In this document: positions 1 through 11,022 of the stretch, in pieces
Layout of the letters: every line of letters starts with the position of its first letter
Numbering within the stretch: the first letter of the stretch is position 1
Assembly (NCBI GenBank): GCA_029532415.1
Contig: JAQOTA010000053.1
Coordinates: 5,270,001 to 5,334,000 of the forward strand
Source of the DNA: Marasmius tenuissimus
Lineage: Eukaryota > Basidiomycota > Agaricomycetes > Agaricales > Marasmiaceae
Reading direction: 5' to 3'
Length of the DNA stretch: 64,000 nucleotides
The notes under the pieces: generated by a model
The model's database searches: none
Told to the model about the DNA's origin: nothing
The model's input: the letters and a program-made list of their open reading frames with translations, nothing else
Position numbers and translations under genes: made by a program

Positions 1-691
1 GCTTGACTATACCAAGCTCTCTTTCTTCCAGTATTCCCCTGTCATGGGTCGTTGGCTCTCTCGATCCTTTTCTTTCTATAATCCTATTTTATGCGATCCA
101 TTCTATACCGATTATCTAGATCATGAAACCTTCACTGATTCTTATTATCCTGAAGATTCCGACGTAGATAATTACTTCGGTTGGGACGAGGTAGCTCTAG
201 CCAATATGGATGACTAGCGTAACCTGTAGTATACCTAGTATACTTGAATCAATCATGCCTCCAAAGCGAGGCCTCGACCTTATACCAAGCTTCTGAGGCT
301 CGACTTAGTCTCGCTTTCCGACCATCCATGCTTCCGCGGTGACCTCCTCTGTCTATCCCTACTAGTACGGGTCTTCGTTAAGTCTGATTCTGTTATTCTA
401 ATCCTTAGTACGATGCCTCCGAGCCGCTGGAGATATTCCCTTGTTATGACTACAGGTCCTAGTCGTGCCTCCGAAGTGATACTTTCGTCAGTTATACGAC
501 TCCTACAGTTTTCAGAGATAAGGAGAGACGCCTCCAAGGCGCTATTCTCTCCTTATGCTAGGATCTGAGCCTTTTACTAGCTGCTCGGGACTCGCTCTAG
601 TACTCGTATTACCTAGTCATTTCTTATCTGTTTTATGCTAAAATCGCACAAAACAAGGCTCCGAAGCTGCTTTTTAATAGCAGGCGCTACA
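1..691. repeat. Repeat R1, copy 1 (3' part, cut by window edge)
   Basis: This stretch matches 37628-38319 almost base for base, and both copies end at the same short sequence (ttttttaatagcaggcgctac type). The 5' part lies outside the window. It holds the last 71 codons of an unidentified ORF, then about 470 bp of non-coding DNA sprinkled with a short near-palindrome of the GCCTCCGAAGC type (near 256, 290, 413, 466, 528 and 656). It behaves like the end of a dispersed element. No long terminal repeat pair or target duplication could be defined, so the element class is open. Confidence 0.75.
2..217 (+). CDS. C-terminal 71 codons of an unidentified R1-encoded protein (partial)
   Basis: The frame is open from base 2 to the TAG at 215-217 and ends in an acidic, aromatic tail (ending ALANMDD). 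The same tail is encoded at 37628-37842, where one CGA codon has become TGA. Conservation of the reading frame between the two copies suggests a real element protein. I do not recognise the family. The N-terminal part lies before the window. This copy is the better preserved of the two. Confidence 0.45.
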   Translation, partial: LDYTKLSFFQYSPVMGRWLSRSFSFYNPILCDPFYTDYLDHETFTDSYYPEDSDVDNYFGWDEVALANMDD

Positions 692-3428
692 GCGACCAAG
701 CAGGTTTGCAATATTCAATAGGTTTTGCTCTTGAGAGTAGGTAGGTCAGCCCTCGTCATGTAATGTGAAAAGGCTTCAATGAGGGCGAGAGTCTTTATTG
801 TGGTTGGAGTGTGGCAGGGTTCTGAATTCGATATGTATGAGCGCTTGCTGAGCATCGAGTCTTTTGGTTGGCTGTGAATTTTGTATTTGGAACCTGTCGA
901 AATTTTTAGATCACTTGAGAGCTTTTGACGTGATCGCTGTCGTAGTCAGCGATGAGAAATTCGAGATCTTGTAATAACTTGGATTGTAGTACACCGGCAG
1001 TCGGCTTCTGAAGAGTCAATTTGAGCCATTAACCCCTCATAATCCAGCCTAAGAGGATGGATATTCTCCGCCTAGTACTAAAGACCAAGGCTGTGTTGCT
1101 GCTGGGATGATTTTGATTCGTTTGAATTTCATTGTCGCCGAGTACATCTCTCGATCTCCCTTGGGTATTGACTATTGTGTGTTTTATGTGCTGTTGAAGG
1201 CCGAAGTAAATTGGGTTGCTGTAACAGAAGCAAATGTACTTGTTGAGACCTGAAGCTCAAAATCCCATACACGACCGAGGAGTGGGACATCCAATCAGTA
1301 CACGGGAATGCGTAGGTGTATCCGTCGTCCGAGTCTGGGCTTGTCTGAGTGTTTTCATGCTCTTTTTCGAACGACCTGCTAGCGCGAAATCGACATCGGG
1401 AATAGTTAGCCATCAAATTCCTCAGGCTTCCCGGGCGGTAGTGCTCCTCCCTCATGGTGAAGGCTACCCCACGCACTTGAATCCTGACGTGCATAACTCC
1501 ACCTTTATTCTGGACTTGTTTGTAGTTTTGCCTTGTAATTGGTCTCAGCTACCACTGTCGTTTGCTGGGAGCATTTCCCGTCCTCCACAAAGGTCTCGTC
1601 TTGGACTCTCGGGTGCTAGGCGAAACGACGGCGGCTTCCCGCCACCAGAATTTGGATAGGCTCAGCGACACCGGTCAGGGGTGCTGAAGTTCGCAAGAAT
1701 ATAATTGGTAGCCTCGTCATGGTAAGCAGAATAACGCGGTGCTGGAGGAGGGACGAGGTAGATAGGTGATTGGAGGTTGACAGGAGAGTTGGTGGGCAAA
1801 GGTGTTGTCGGAAGAAACGACATATGCATTCGAGGATAAAAGTTAATGACCTGGGCATCCCGGGACCAACATCTGCTATAACTCTAGCAACGGGATCGGG
1901 AGCCCGGAGATCCCACCCGAAATAACTTGCGAATGGTGAATGGGAGTGTCTAACGTGAAACAACCCAAGTTAAATACACCTGTAGTGAAGACTGCTGGTC
2001 GTACACATGAATGGTTGAAACCAATCAAGGAATCGAAGGCACTGGAACGGATTTAGCCTTAGGCGGGTACTACATGGTTCGAGGATTAGCTGAAAGATGG
2101 ATCCTCGCGTTGCGGGGATGGCCGAAGTGAGAATTAGGAGAATGACCAAGTGAAGCACGAGCTATGCAATGAAGTTTTATAAACCACTCCTTACTTCCGG
2201 AGCCTGCCATCACCTTGAATCAAGACTCCGAGACCAGGACATTCAACCCCTTCTGCTATGTGGTAGGACATTGACCGCTCGAGTGCAGATGATAGTCTCA
2301 GCACATTGGGGTATCTCCCGCAAACTCATTACCTTTGAGGTGAATAACGGCTCCTGGTCGTTGGTCTGGGAATAGCACAATTCTCCGTATGGCTTCGCTG
2401 TACCTCTCGCCGCACTCTGGTGTCATCTATACGAGGCCGCAGATGTTCCTTGTATACGTAGATGGAGGGTAGAATCAGTAGATGAATTGGTGGTGTGCAA
2501 GGTTATGTACAAGCGAGTCGGAGCAGGAGGATGCAATAAATTTTGTAAGCAGGCGGAATTTCCCGGGACAAGGAGAGGTTCCTGTCATTCGGAGCCTAGG
2601 AACCAGCAGTTGGGTAAATGGACTCATGAACCTGCGGTCCATCCTCTCGGCCTGTGAACCCAACAAGGTCAAGAGGCCTCGTTGACCATCACTCGGCTGG
2701 GTACGACCCATTCCTGCCAACCATTCAAGTACTGCGTAGTGTTCTCGTCGAGTCTCAACACATAAAACGGTTTCCCCCTCCAAGAGGGACCACATCAGCT
2801 CCATCGCATTGGTCTGGATGAATGTGCGGGCGTAGTGGTGAATGTTATGTTGTTGACTACGGAGGCACCTCGAGTTGAAGACTGTGTGTGCGCCTCGGAA
2901 GGACATCGCAAGGTGTCTTCATCCGAATCGGAGAGGTGTAATGACGGGTAGGGCCGACAAACGGCGCATACAAACCGTCTGCCCCGTCTCACCGCTCAGA
3001 GGCATTGAGGTCAGCTTTTTCGCTGAGTTGGTAACGTCCAGCAGCCTCGATGGTGGGCATTCCAGCGGGCCAAGGACGCTTTGCCGAGTGGGGTGGCTGT
3101 GTCGAGTCCAGCAATTGATTTTGTCAGAACCAAACATCCGAGCACGTGTAGATACTAGAAACAAACCATAAGACGGTTTGTTAATAATGGATTGGGGGCT
3201 ATGAGCAGGAAGTACTGTCCTTATGCTGACACTGTTTGTCTGAGGTGAGCCTGAGTACTGAACTTTCGAGGCTGTCGTCTTGTGCAACGGGCATTGTTTT
3301 GACGATGGCTGGACAGTGGTATGCGAGGATAAAGCTTTGACTTTGGGTGTCATTGCACGGGTGCAACTGCGAGTGCAGATAGGAGGCACGGAGGCGCATA
3401 GGGTAGCGTTCGCACATTTATATTTGAG
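692..3428. other. No recognisable gene
   Basis: I see no protein family, no exon series and no copy of the duplicated modules in this stretch. The open frames present (for example 2475-2906 minus and 1234-1659 plus) overlap each other and have no recognisable motifs. It may be unique intergenic DNA or a heavily decayed element. Confidence 0.4.
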
Positions 3429-3551
3429 CGCAAGTGCGGGTGCGGGTGCGGGTGCAGGTGCAGGTGCAGGTGCAGGTGCAGGTGCAGAAGTGTGGGTGCA
3501 GGTGCAGAAGTGTGGGTGCAGGTGCAGAAGTGTGGGTGCGGGTGCAGGCAT
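3429..3551. repeat. GGTGCA hexamer minisatellite
   Basis: About 20 units of GGTGCA/GGTGCG run in tandem. The second half is interrupted by a larger repeat in which AGAAGTGTGG alternates with GGTGCAGGTGC. Both strands stay open through it, which explains the Ala/Gly- and Thr/Cys/Pro-rich open frames here; I treat those as artefacts. Confidence 0.9.
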
Positions 3552-4487
3552 AGGCAAAGTCATTGATCCCATATGATAGAGAAGACAACGAGGTTGGTGA
3601 AAATTTCAAGTTAAGTGAGCACAGAGTCTTATGAGGTCAACGAGAATGAACTACTCACTGTAATGTTCAGGGTTATGCATTGCTAAACAAGTTCCTGGTG
3701 ACACAAATTTCGCATTTTGGTATTGTGACGTGTGATGAGCTCCCCAAGAGAAGTCTTCATCAGCCTGCTGCTTTCGCTGCTTTCGAAGCTCTTGAGGTAA
3801 GGTTGGGAGTGAAAGCCTAAGTACCGAATCCTCCAGCGCCAACCTTGACTCAGCTCTCGACCTCCAAAGAGGCTCCAGTACTACCCACGATAGCATAGAC
3901 TCCCCCCTTCCTATAATCCACGGCTGCTTGCTGTGGTGATGTCGGGAAAGTTATTGCTCCTGGAATAAGTTCGGTCTGGTTCCGTGTTGGTCGTGTGTAA
4001 AGTCTGGATGTACGTCGTTCCCTGATTTGTGCGCTATTCGTTCCGCCAAATTGGAGATCTCGTTACGAGCGCAGAATTTTGAGAGAAGAGGGAGTAACTA
4101 GAAGAGGGAAAGGGAAAAGAATGGAAAAGGAAGAAAGGAAACAAGAAATGAGCGGACTGGCACGAGTTTGTGAGCTTGAGGGAACGGCGGCCATGGTGGT
4201 GGTGCGGGAAGAGAATTCGGCACCGCACCACGTGTCCGTCCGAAGACCTCAAGCTGCCTCACACTCGTGCCTCGCGTGTAGCAGCTCAACAAATAGACAA
4301 ATACATAGTCAATATAGGTATGGTGCCCTGAAGTTCTGTGAGGCTCTCGTTGACAGTGTCGCCTTTGCGCGCCCACGCGCGGGTGACACCTCCTAGTACA
4401 AGTTGACTGCATGAGTTATGGCTATCGATATGAACCTGGCTAGTCGAGATCCCCGATCGTTCTACTCTTTTTCTTGCACCTTCGAGT
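3552..4487. other. 3' flank of K1, part of the duplicated block
   Basis: No gene seen. The segment next to the gene (about 4330-4487, with the cgttgacagtgtcgcc stretch and the run up to the stop) resembles the sequence beyond the K5 end (about 52740-52880) and the sequence at about 23160-23330 near K3, so the duplicated block extends past the K stop codon. A purine-rich run lies at about 4079-4150. Confidence 0.5.
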
Positions 4488-7400
4488 TTATAGCATTATC
4501 GCGGCCCTCTGTTTTCCATGAGCCTTTTCACTAGGCTTATACTCCCCTTCCGAATCACCCGCGTCCTCGTCAGTGTAGTTCACACTGAAATGGTCGTCGT
4601 ACGGGCTTCCATTCGCTCCTAGATGCCCGTACTCGTCGTCATCCCAATGATCTCGCTGACAATTGAGGACAGAAGATGTATCCTCTTCCTCAACGGCTCT
4701 CCGTTTTCCGCGAGCCTTCTCACTAGTAGGTTTATACTCCTCTTCGTTGTCGTCGTCACTGGAGGTATCGAACACAGATTTCATCCCTATCCATGTCCCA
4801 TCACCAGCGTATCCATCCTCTGTGCTTGAACTAAACGAACCAGCAGAGGCTGAGGCAGCAGGAATAGCTATCCTCAACCCGGGACTAACAAGTCCACGTG
4901 ATGCAGGAGGGGGAGCGTGATGGTTATAGGGAGCATGCTGCTCGGAAGTGAGATCACCACCAAGAATGACAGACGAGGGCCTCGAATTCGGACACTCGCC
5001 CGGGGAAGGAATACAAGGAGGCACAGGTGGTGGTGGCATGGGCGGAGACGATGAAGGACTTCTCGAAGACACCCTGGCACCGCCAGGATACGGGCTTGGA
5101 CTCGGTGATCTTGCACCCATAGGTGCAGCGCGACTTGATGATAAGTACAGCTCCTCTTGATGAAGCTGTCGCTCAATTTCGTCCTGTTTGAGGAGGGCGA
5201 AAAATGTTAGTGAAAATCGTCCTGCCAATAAACAGCAGGGAAAGACTCACCCTCCCCCTCCTCCCCCCAACATCCTTCTTGCTATCCTCCTCGGCCTTCC
5301 TTTCCCTCGCAACCCTCTCAAGATCCTCGTACTGCCCAAACGCACCCAGCAACTCCTCGTTTGCACACAATAGATCGGCCAATAACTTCTCCTCAGTCGT
5401 CTCTCCGTCCTCCTCCTCAGCGATAGGTTTTCCTTCCGCTTCACGCTTAGCGTTGAGTTCCCTCCGGCTTCTCTCAGAGCCAGCGCTGGCCCAAGGAATC
5501 TGTGCAGCGATCAACTCTTGACTCGCTATGCACTTCACCCGGAATTCCCTGATGATGCCATTGCTCTGCCCTTCCGTGTTATCGGAGAGGAAATCCTCCA
5601 GGGTGGTATGCACCAACGCCTGGCTCAGTAGCGATGCGTTACCCTTGCCAATAATACACTCCTGGAACAACCGTCGAATATCCTCCTCCGGTGGGATGAT
5701 CTTCTGAGCGTCCCGTGCTCGTTCGCGCGACGAACGATGTTTTTTGCGTTTTCGGGACTCACGGTCTTTATCCTTGCGTGATGAACGTTCTCGGTCCTTG
5801 TCTTTGCCTCTGTCCCGATCACGGTGTTCACGATGCGACCGGTCTTTATCCTTATCCCTCTCCCGTGGTTCGAGATCACGTTCACGATTCGAATCCCGTG
5901 GGTCTCGGTTCTTGTCCTTGCGCGATGAACACGTTTTTTCGTCGTGATCAAGTCCGGCAGGTTGAGACTGGTCTTTATTGTCCCTGTCCTTCTCCCGTGG
6001 TTCGTGGTCATGATTCGAATCCCTGCGGACCTGACTACCACTGGGCTCCGGGTCGCGTTCTTGCTGTTTTCCTTCCTTGGAGTTCTCCTTGTCATTTTCC
6101 GTAGCATCACCATTCGCTTCCACAGGTAGATCGCCATCCAGGCTGTTGTGGGGCTGATTCGGGTTCTGTTCCTGTCGGCCAGGATGATGATGATCTGGAT
6201 GCAGTTGCGGCTGTTGGTGCGGCAGAGACTCAGAGTAGGACCGCCGATCACCGCCCGCAGGAGGATTGAACATGGGATCGTCTGTGTCAAAAGGCATGCC
6301 CTATTGGTCACCGCGGCTCGCAGTTAGTGAGGGTTTAAGAAGAGGGTAATCACCGCATACCTCGTCCGGCTTGTCGTGTGGTTTGACTTTCTTCCAAAGG
6401 CCATGAAATCCAGTATCTTTCTCTACAGCACCAAATTTAGCGTTTTGTCGCGTACAACCAGGATATAGCACGAAAATAGCCATGAAAGGAAGAGAGAGTT
6501 GCTCGGAAAAGATGTCCAAGACGGTTTGAGCGCCAGAACATAAGACAAGACAGAGACATCACTCACTACTTCCGCTAGCATACGCAGCAGCGGCCAGAAC
6601 GTCCAGTACACGCTCCTTGACCACAGGGTTCGTTGTTGAGCTCACAAGAAGTTCTTCCAAGGTTTCCAAGAATTTCCGAGAGGTCGACTGGCCTATGAAT
6701 GTATCTGTCGGGTTCCGAAGCATGATTGCCCAAAGCTAGATGTGAAGGTCGAAGTTAACAGCTTGGATACCAGAATGAGAGGAGGATCACTTACCCGACC
6801 AGCACCAAGCTGAGCTTGGGGTTGACCGTACTTGAACTCTCTACGTAACGCCCGTACAGCTTCCTTGGCATTGGAATCGCTGGCCGATGCACGTTCACAA
6901 ACGTCAAGGACAAGAGCCCAGTCTTCGGAGGATGTTGCTGTGAGAAACCCTGTGTACACCGCGAACGAAGCGAAACAATCGAGGGATTACTAAAACGATG
7001 CAGGTGTAGCCGATGTAGAGCGCACCAATCAACTTCGTCAGCTCTCCTCCCTGTTCCTCGGGGCGCACTGGCTGCCACAACTGGCTTTGTTCTTTTGGGC
7101 CATGGCCTTGACCCTTATCCTTGTCGCCACCACCAGTAGTCCATCTGGATAGCCACCCACTTATCCCCCTGTACTTCCCTTTCTCCTTGATCTCCTTCCT
7201 GACGTTGCCATTTTCGATATCGTGCAACACCATTGTGCTCGGTGCCAGCGAGCTCATAGAAGGATGTTGCTCCATCCCAGGACTGGGCCTTGAAGGCGCG
7301 ATCATCTCCATTGTCGCGGTTGTGTCACTCGACTCCGTGTGCTGGTGACGTGTCTGATGAGGATGTCTGGTGCTTGTCAAATGCTGATAGGCATGTGGCA

Positions 7401-8855
7401 GATCTGTTCTCTCGTGCATCCAAGGGTTCGGGGTAGCTTCCAGCAAGTCAGAGAAGATCCGATTGGCTCTGAGTTGAGAGCCATTGGGCGATCCGGGGGA
7501 GAGAGACCGATATTCGACATTCTCCCAAACCTGGGTGAACAGGGACTCGCTCCAGTCCGAGGCCGGTGAGACCCTTACAGCTATTCGTTCGACCTTTTCA
7601 AGGACATGGCTAGCACTTGGCCGAGAGGATGGGTTTGTATCCCAGCACACGTTCATAAGAGCCCACATCACGTCTGAGAGTTCAGGTGCCCCTTCAGGCC
7701 TCGAGGGCCGCTTGCCTTGTGCGACATTGAATGCCACCGTCATCTCGTTCGCAAGTTCAGGAAACGGTTGAAGGCCAGTGAAGATCTGCATACAAAGTCA
7801 CGATGAGATTTTGCGACGAGTCCACACTTGCATCTGGACTCACCTCGTAACAGACACATGCGTAAGAATACACGTCGCTCTCCTTTGACGGCCCTCCGCT
7901 CCCGACAAGTAGCTCTGGGGCCAGCCACCGCGCAGTTCCAACAGGCCGCGTCGTAGAAGTGGTGATTCGGAGGCCATTCGTGTCAGTGATACGAGACAAG
8001 CCAAAATCTGCGATGCAAGCTCGGAATGAACATGTAATAAGTATATTGAGGCCCTTCAGATCACCGTGAACGATCTTCCTGCTATGCAGGTAGGCCAGCC
8101 CAGAGGTAACGTCATAAACCTTGAGAGAACTGCATCAGCATAACGCATTCCATGCACCAGGCACTACGGAAACCGAACACATTACTCACCAGCGTGTAAT
8201 GGTCCACATCTTCCCTTTTCGTGGCCTTCAAGAATTCAACAAGATTCCCCTTCTCCATCCATGGAGAAATCAAACACAGCTGCTGAGTGTGCTCGAGTCG
8301 ATATATACCAAAGAAGGGCAATACGTTTGGATGCTTCAATTGGCGCCATAGAATTGCTTCCCGCAAGTATTCCTATTGAAAACAGGAAGTCGGTCATATG
8401 TCGACGGACAGCAAAGCAGCCTACGTTTGTCAATTTGACCAAGTCGGATTTGAGGTACACTTTCACGACCTTCAAACACACCAACTCGCTTGAGTCGCCG
8501 ATAGTTCCCTTCCAGACATCCCCGAACCCTCCCGCAGTGATAGGAAAGTCTCCGATCTTCTTCACATTCTGTATCGACAGACATGTTGGGTGTAAGCCAG
8601 AGTTCTTTGACAGACGAAGCATGGCGGAGAAGATTGCAGGTCGTAACTCTGGCGATAGATCTGGGTAGTCTATGAGCTAGAAGGAGGTCAGATTGCATTC
8701 GGTTCGCACGGACTGAGACTCGCCTGCTGCATACGATCCAGCCACTGTTGAGCAGGACGTTCCTTCTTGGTCAAAAAGCTCTGCAACCTCAACTTGTCCG
8801 CGAAAGTCCACTTCAGGGTCTGTTCAAGGCGTTTCAATTCCGTCTCGGATGCCAT
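4488..8855 (-). CDS. K1: TKL protein kinase fused to a VHS-GAT (Lsb5-like) adaptor, 1244 aa
   Basis: Ten exons (8855-8724, 8676-8425, 8372-8190, 8119-7844, 7785-7026, 6949-6795, 6735-6567, 6422-6361, 6300-5251, 5183-4488) join without a stop to 1245 codons. Residues about 80-350 form a TKL kinase: glycine loop AGGFGDV (92-98), ATP lysine K113 (VCLK), helix-C E133, catalytic loop HGDLKGLN (D209), DFG at 227-229, then GTARWLAPE. After a Ser-rich linker, exon 5 runs into EEQGGELTKLI, the start of a VHS domain that continues to about residue 645, followed by WKKVKPHDKPDEG and PFDTDD, as in Lsb5 relatives. An Arg/Asp/Lys-rich stretch, then a helical GAT-like region (about 870-1010) and a Ser/Pro-rich acidic tail follow. 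The first intron has a GC donor (GCGAGT). The fusion point lies inside one exon, so these are not two adjacent genes. Endocytic or ubiquitin-sorting function is inferred from VHS-GAT proteins. Confidence 0.85.
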
Positions 8856-9126
8856 AGGTGTCTTCAAAGTCGAGCTATGAGGTGGCTTTAAGTGAAAAAA
8901 GGGCGGCAACCAACGCCGTCTGGTTGATCATCGACATCACTGAGTATCACTGACAACCAAGATCTTGTTCCGCTCCCATCTTTCCGTTTTCAGTCGAATG
9001 GTAGTAAAGATGCGTGGAGTTTTGCCATTGGTGACGGTTTTGCGAAGACTTCTGTGATGTCGCGATGGGAACCGACTAGGATTTGAACAACGAAAGGGAC
9101 AGAACAGACTCAGGGTGGTACCTGGT

Positions 9127-9665
9127 TAGTGCGCCCGCGATTAGGTCCCACGAATTCTTAGCAAAGCTAATTAGCAGGAGACCCGCGAAACCTTTTTAGC
9201 TTAGCATATTAGCATTGCTAATTAGCAGGTTTTTAGCGAAATTTTTTGAGCCATTTTGAGGCCATTTCTGGAGTAAATTCACGGTTTTTCGGTACCCTAG
9301 AGACCTTAAGTCTCCAGTATAAATGAATTCCTTCAGATTAGCAACCTCCTCGACGAGCGTCCGACCATCTTGAATGTTTGGTCACCCTTCTGAAATTTAG
9401 GCGCTCAGGCGTTGTCATTCGTTCTTCCAGATGCGACTACGTCATGAGCGAGTGTCCTGGCCGAAGGCTTTGAGCAAAAAGTACCATCATAGAATGGTAC
9501 CTACATGGACTCTACGCCCAGGAGAGTACTGTAACACCTATTTAGCAGTCACTGGCTAATTAGCGCTGCATTTCTGGGGGGTCTGAAGGGCACCGCTAAT
9601 TAGCTGCTAATTAGCGCTTGCTAATTAGCATTGCTAATAACTTCGACCTAATCGCGGGCGCACTA
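9127..9665. mobile_element. MITE A, hAT-type, 539 bp
   Basis: Perfect terminal inverted repeats of 21 bp (TAGTGCGCCCGCGATTAGGTC) lie at 9127-9147 and 9645-9665. They are flanked by an exact 8-bp duplication, TACCTGGT, at 9119-9126 and 9666-9673. An 8-bp duplication is the hallmark of the hAT superfamily. The interior has no ORF of note but carries many copies of GCTAATTAGC-type palindromes near both ends, which could be transposase-binding subterminal repeats. It sits about 270 bp upstream of the K1 start codon. Confidence 0.93.
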
Positions 9666-10489
9666 TACCTGGTGTTGGTTGTGAGTGAGAGGAAAATCGG
9701 GCCGGACCTCCTCCGTCATAAAATCGAAAACGGACGAGCTCTGCGTTCAGCTTGAGCCTGCTATCCAGATACCTCAACATGGCATGCTCCTTTCAGCTCC
9801 TCGCTAATGGTGCTGTCCTTTTGACATTCAATTCAGATACACAGTATGGTTCCAGCTATCGGTCTTGTTCCTTCGGACCATATAAACCAGAACAACAATA
9901 TTATACACCAATCTAACATGTTTCTAACGTGTTCGACGATGAATTATACTACAAACTACCAGTTATTAGTCGGAAACACGTCCATGCGCGTACGCTACGG
10001 ATTATTCGGTCTTGCTGGTGAACTTGTCGCTGGGAAGTGAGTCGCGCAGGGCGGCCGAAGGGGTTTTTCGTCGATCTTTTCTTCACATGCACTCGTCAAT
10101 TCAGATAGCAGGCCACTTCCCTTCTCGAGCGCTACTTTTTGCGAGTCTGACATGACTGGGAAGCCTGTGTGCACCATTAGTTGGGAAGATAGAAAGCAGG
10201 CGAGAGAGTCAAGAACAAACCAGTCGATATCATCTACCCCCTGTGGTCCCGGTCAGTTGGCCCGAGTTATTGCCACTGACCTCCTGGTAGACGACTCGCA
10301 CCGTCCCAAAAACCTTTGATAACGTCCTGAAGAGAGTGTGACGACGCTACTGGCAATATGAGTATGGGTGTGATGACCTGCCGTTTCAGAACGGAGTCAC
10401 ATACTTTCGTTTGTCCCAACAGCTGACTGTACCACATCCTTCAAGTATGGGTTTGGGCCTTCAGGCGAGGCTTTTTGCACCACTGGCAG
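9666..10489. other. Intergenic stretch with an M-module remnant
   Basis: About 9715-9790 resembles the block that precedes the metallophosphoesterase-like unit in other modules (compare about 21180-21240: the gcttgagcctgctatccagatacctcaacatgg type sequence). About 10140-10200 resembles 59395-59440. No intact gene is visible. Confidence 0.45.
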
Positions 10490-11022
10490 GAGATGTATCG
10501 CTCAAAGGCTCACGTACAGCGGTGCCTATGACACAAAATGTCAGTCCCGATCTCTGAAACATAAAGAAGTAGTATACAAGCCATTTTGGCGAATAAGAAT
10601 CGATAGTGGAGAGTGGGAGAAGGGCGTGGAATGGTTCTGCTTTCGTAAGAATGAGTACAAAGTTGTGGAAATGTTCATTTGACGTACGAGCTCGATTCTT
10701 GCCTCGCCCGGCTTGACGGAGACTCCAGAAGCTGAATGTTTGTTTCTAGGGAAGTAGAGGGGTTGAATTCAATCTGCGAGCTTGCCTCAGGTATGTCGTT
10801 CAGGCGATCTGCGTCTGGTGCTGCACTCTTCGCGATGCTGTCTAGTAATGGGTCGGAATCATCGTGCGCTCGAGTTTCGTCCTCGAAGGAAGTGACTGGA
10901 GCGTGAACACACGGAGAAGGGGAAGAACGCAGAGCGGGATCCCCAGTATAACAATGAGTGGGTTCCCACTTGGAACGATCAGATACACTCACGAGCTTGC
11001 TTCATGGCATATTCCAGGGCTT
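10490..11022 (-). pseudogene. Detached K-gene linker segment, homologous to 45190-45705
   Basis: Nearly the whole segment aligns with the linker region of K6 (about 45190-45705). Its minus-strand frame at 10992-10675 encodes the acidic/Ser-rich linker (motifs SFEDETRAHDDSD and SSRARQESSSYVK) without any kinase or VHS domain. The K6 intron before the linker exon has lost its AG acceptor here (ACTAG there, ACTGG here). It abuts the sugar transferase copy G1 at about 11022/11023 and looks like a piece moved by recombination. Confidence 0.7.

Noticed and set aside
1..691. R1 as an LTR retrotransposon end.
   Set aside because: No TG...CA ends, no second terminal repeat within 35600-38319, no primer-binding site and no pol motifs were found, so I keep it as an unclassified repeat.
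2919..3576. A 217-codon minus frame with a repeated Pro/Ala/Thr/His/Cys pattern, and its plus-strand Ala/Gly partner.
   Set aside because: Most of the repeat-like part comes from the GGTGCA minisatellite; the remainder has no recognisable domain or exon partner.
5715..6104. Plus-strand open frames opposite K1 exon 9 (and 53847-54256 opposite K5), rich in Ser/Arg.
   Set aside because: They are antisense shadows of the Arg/Asp/Glu/Lys-rich repeat of the K proteins, whose codon pattern keeps the other strand open.
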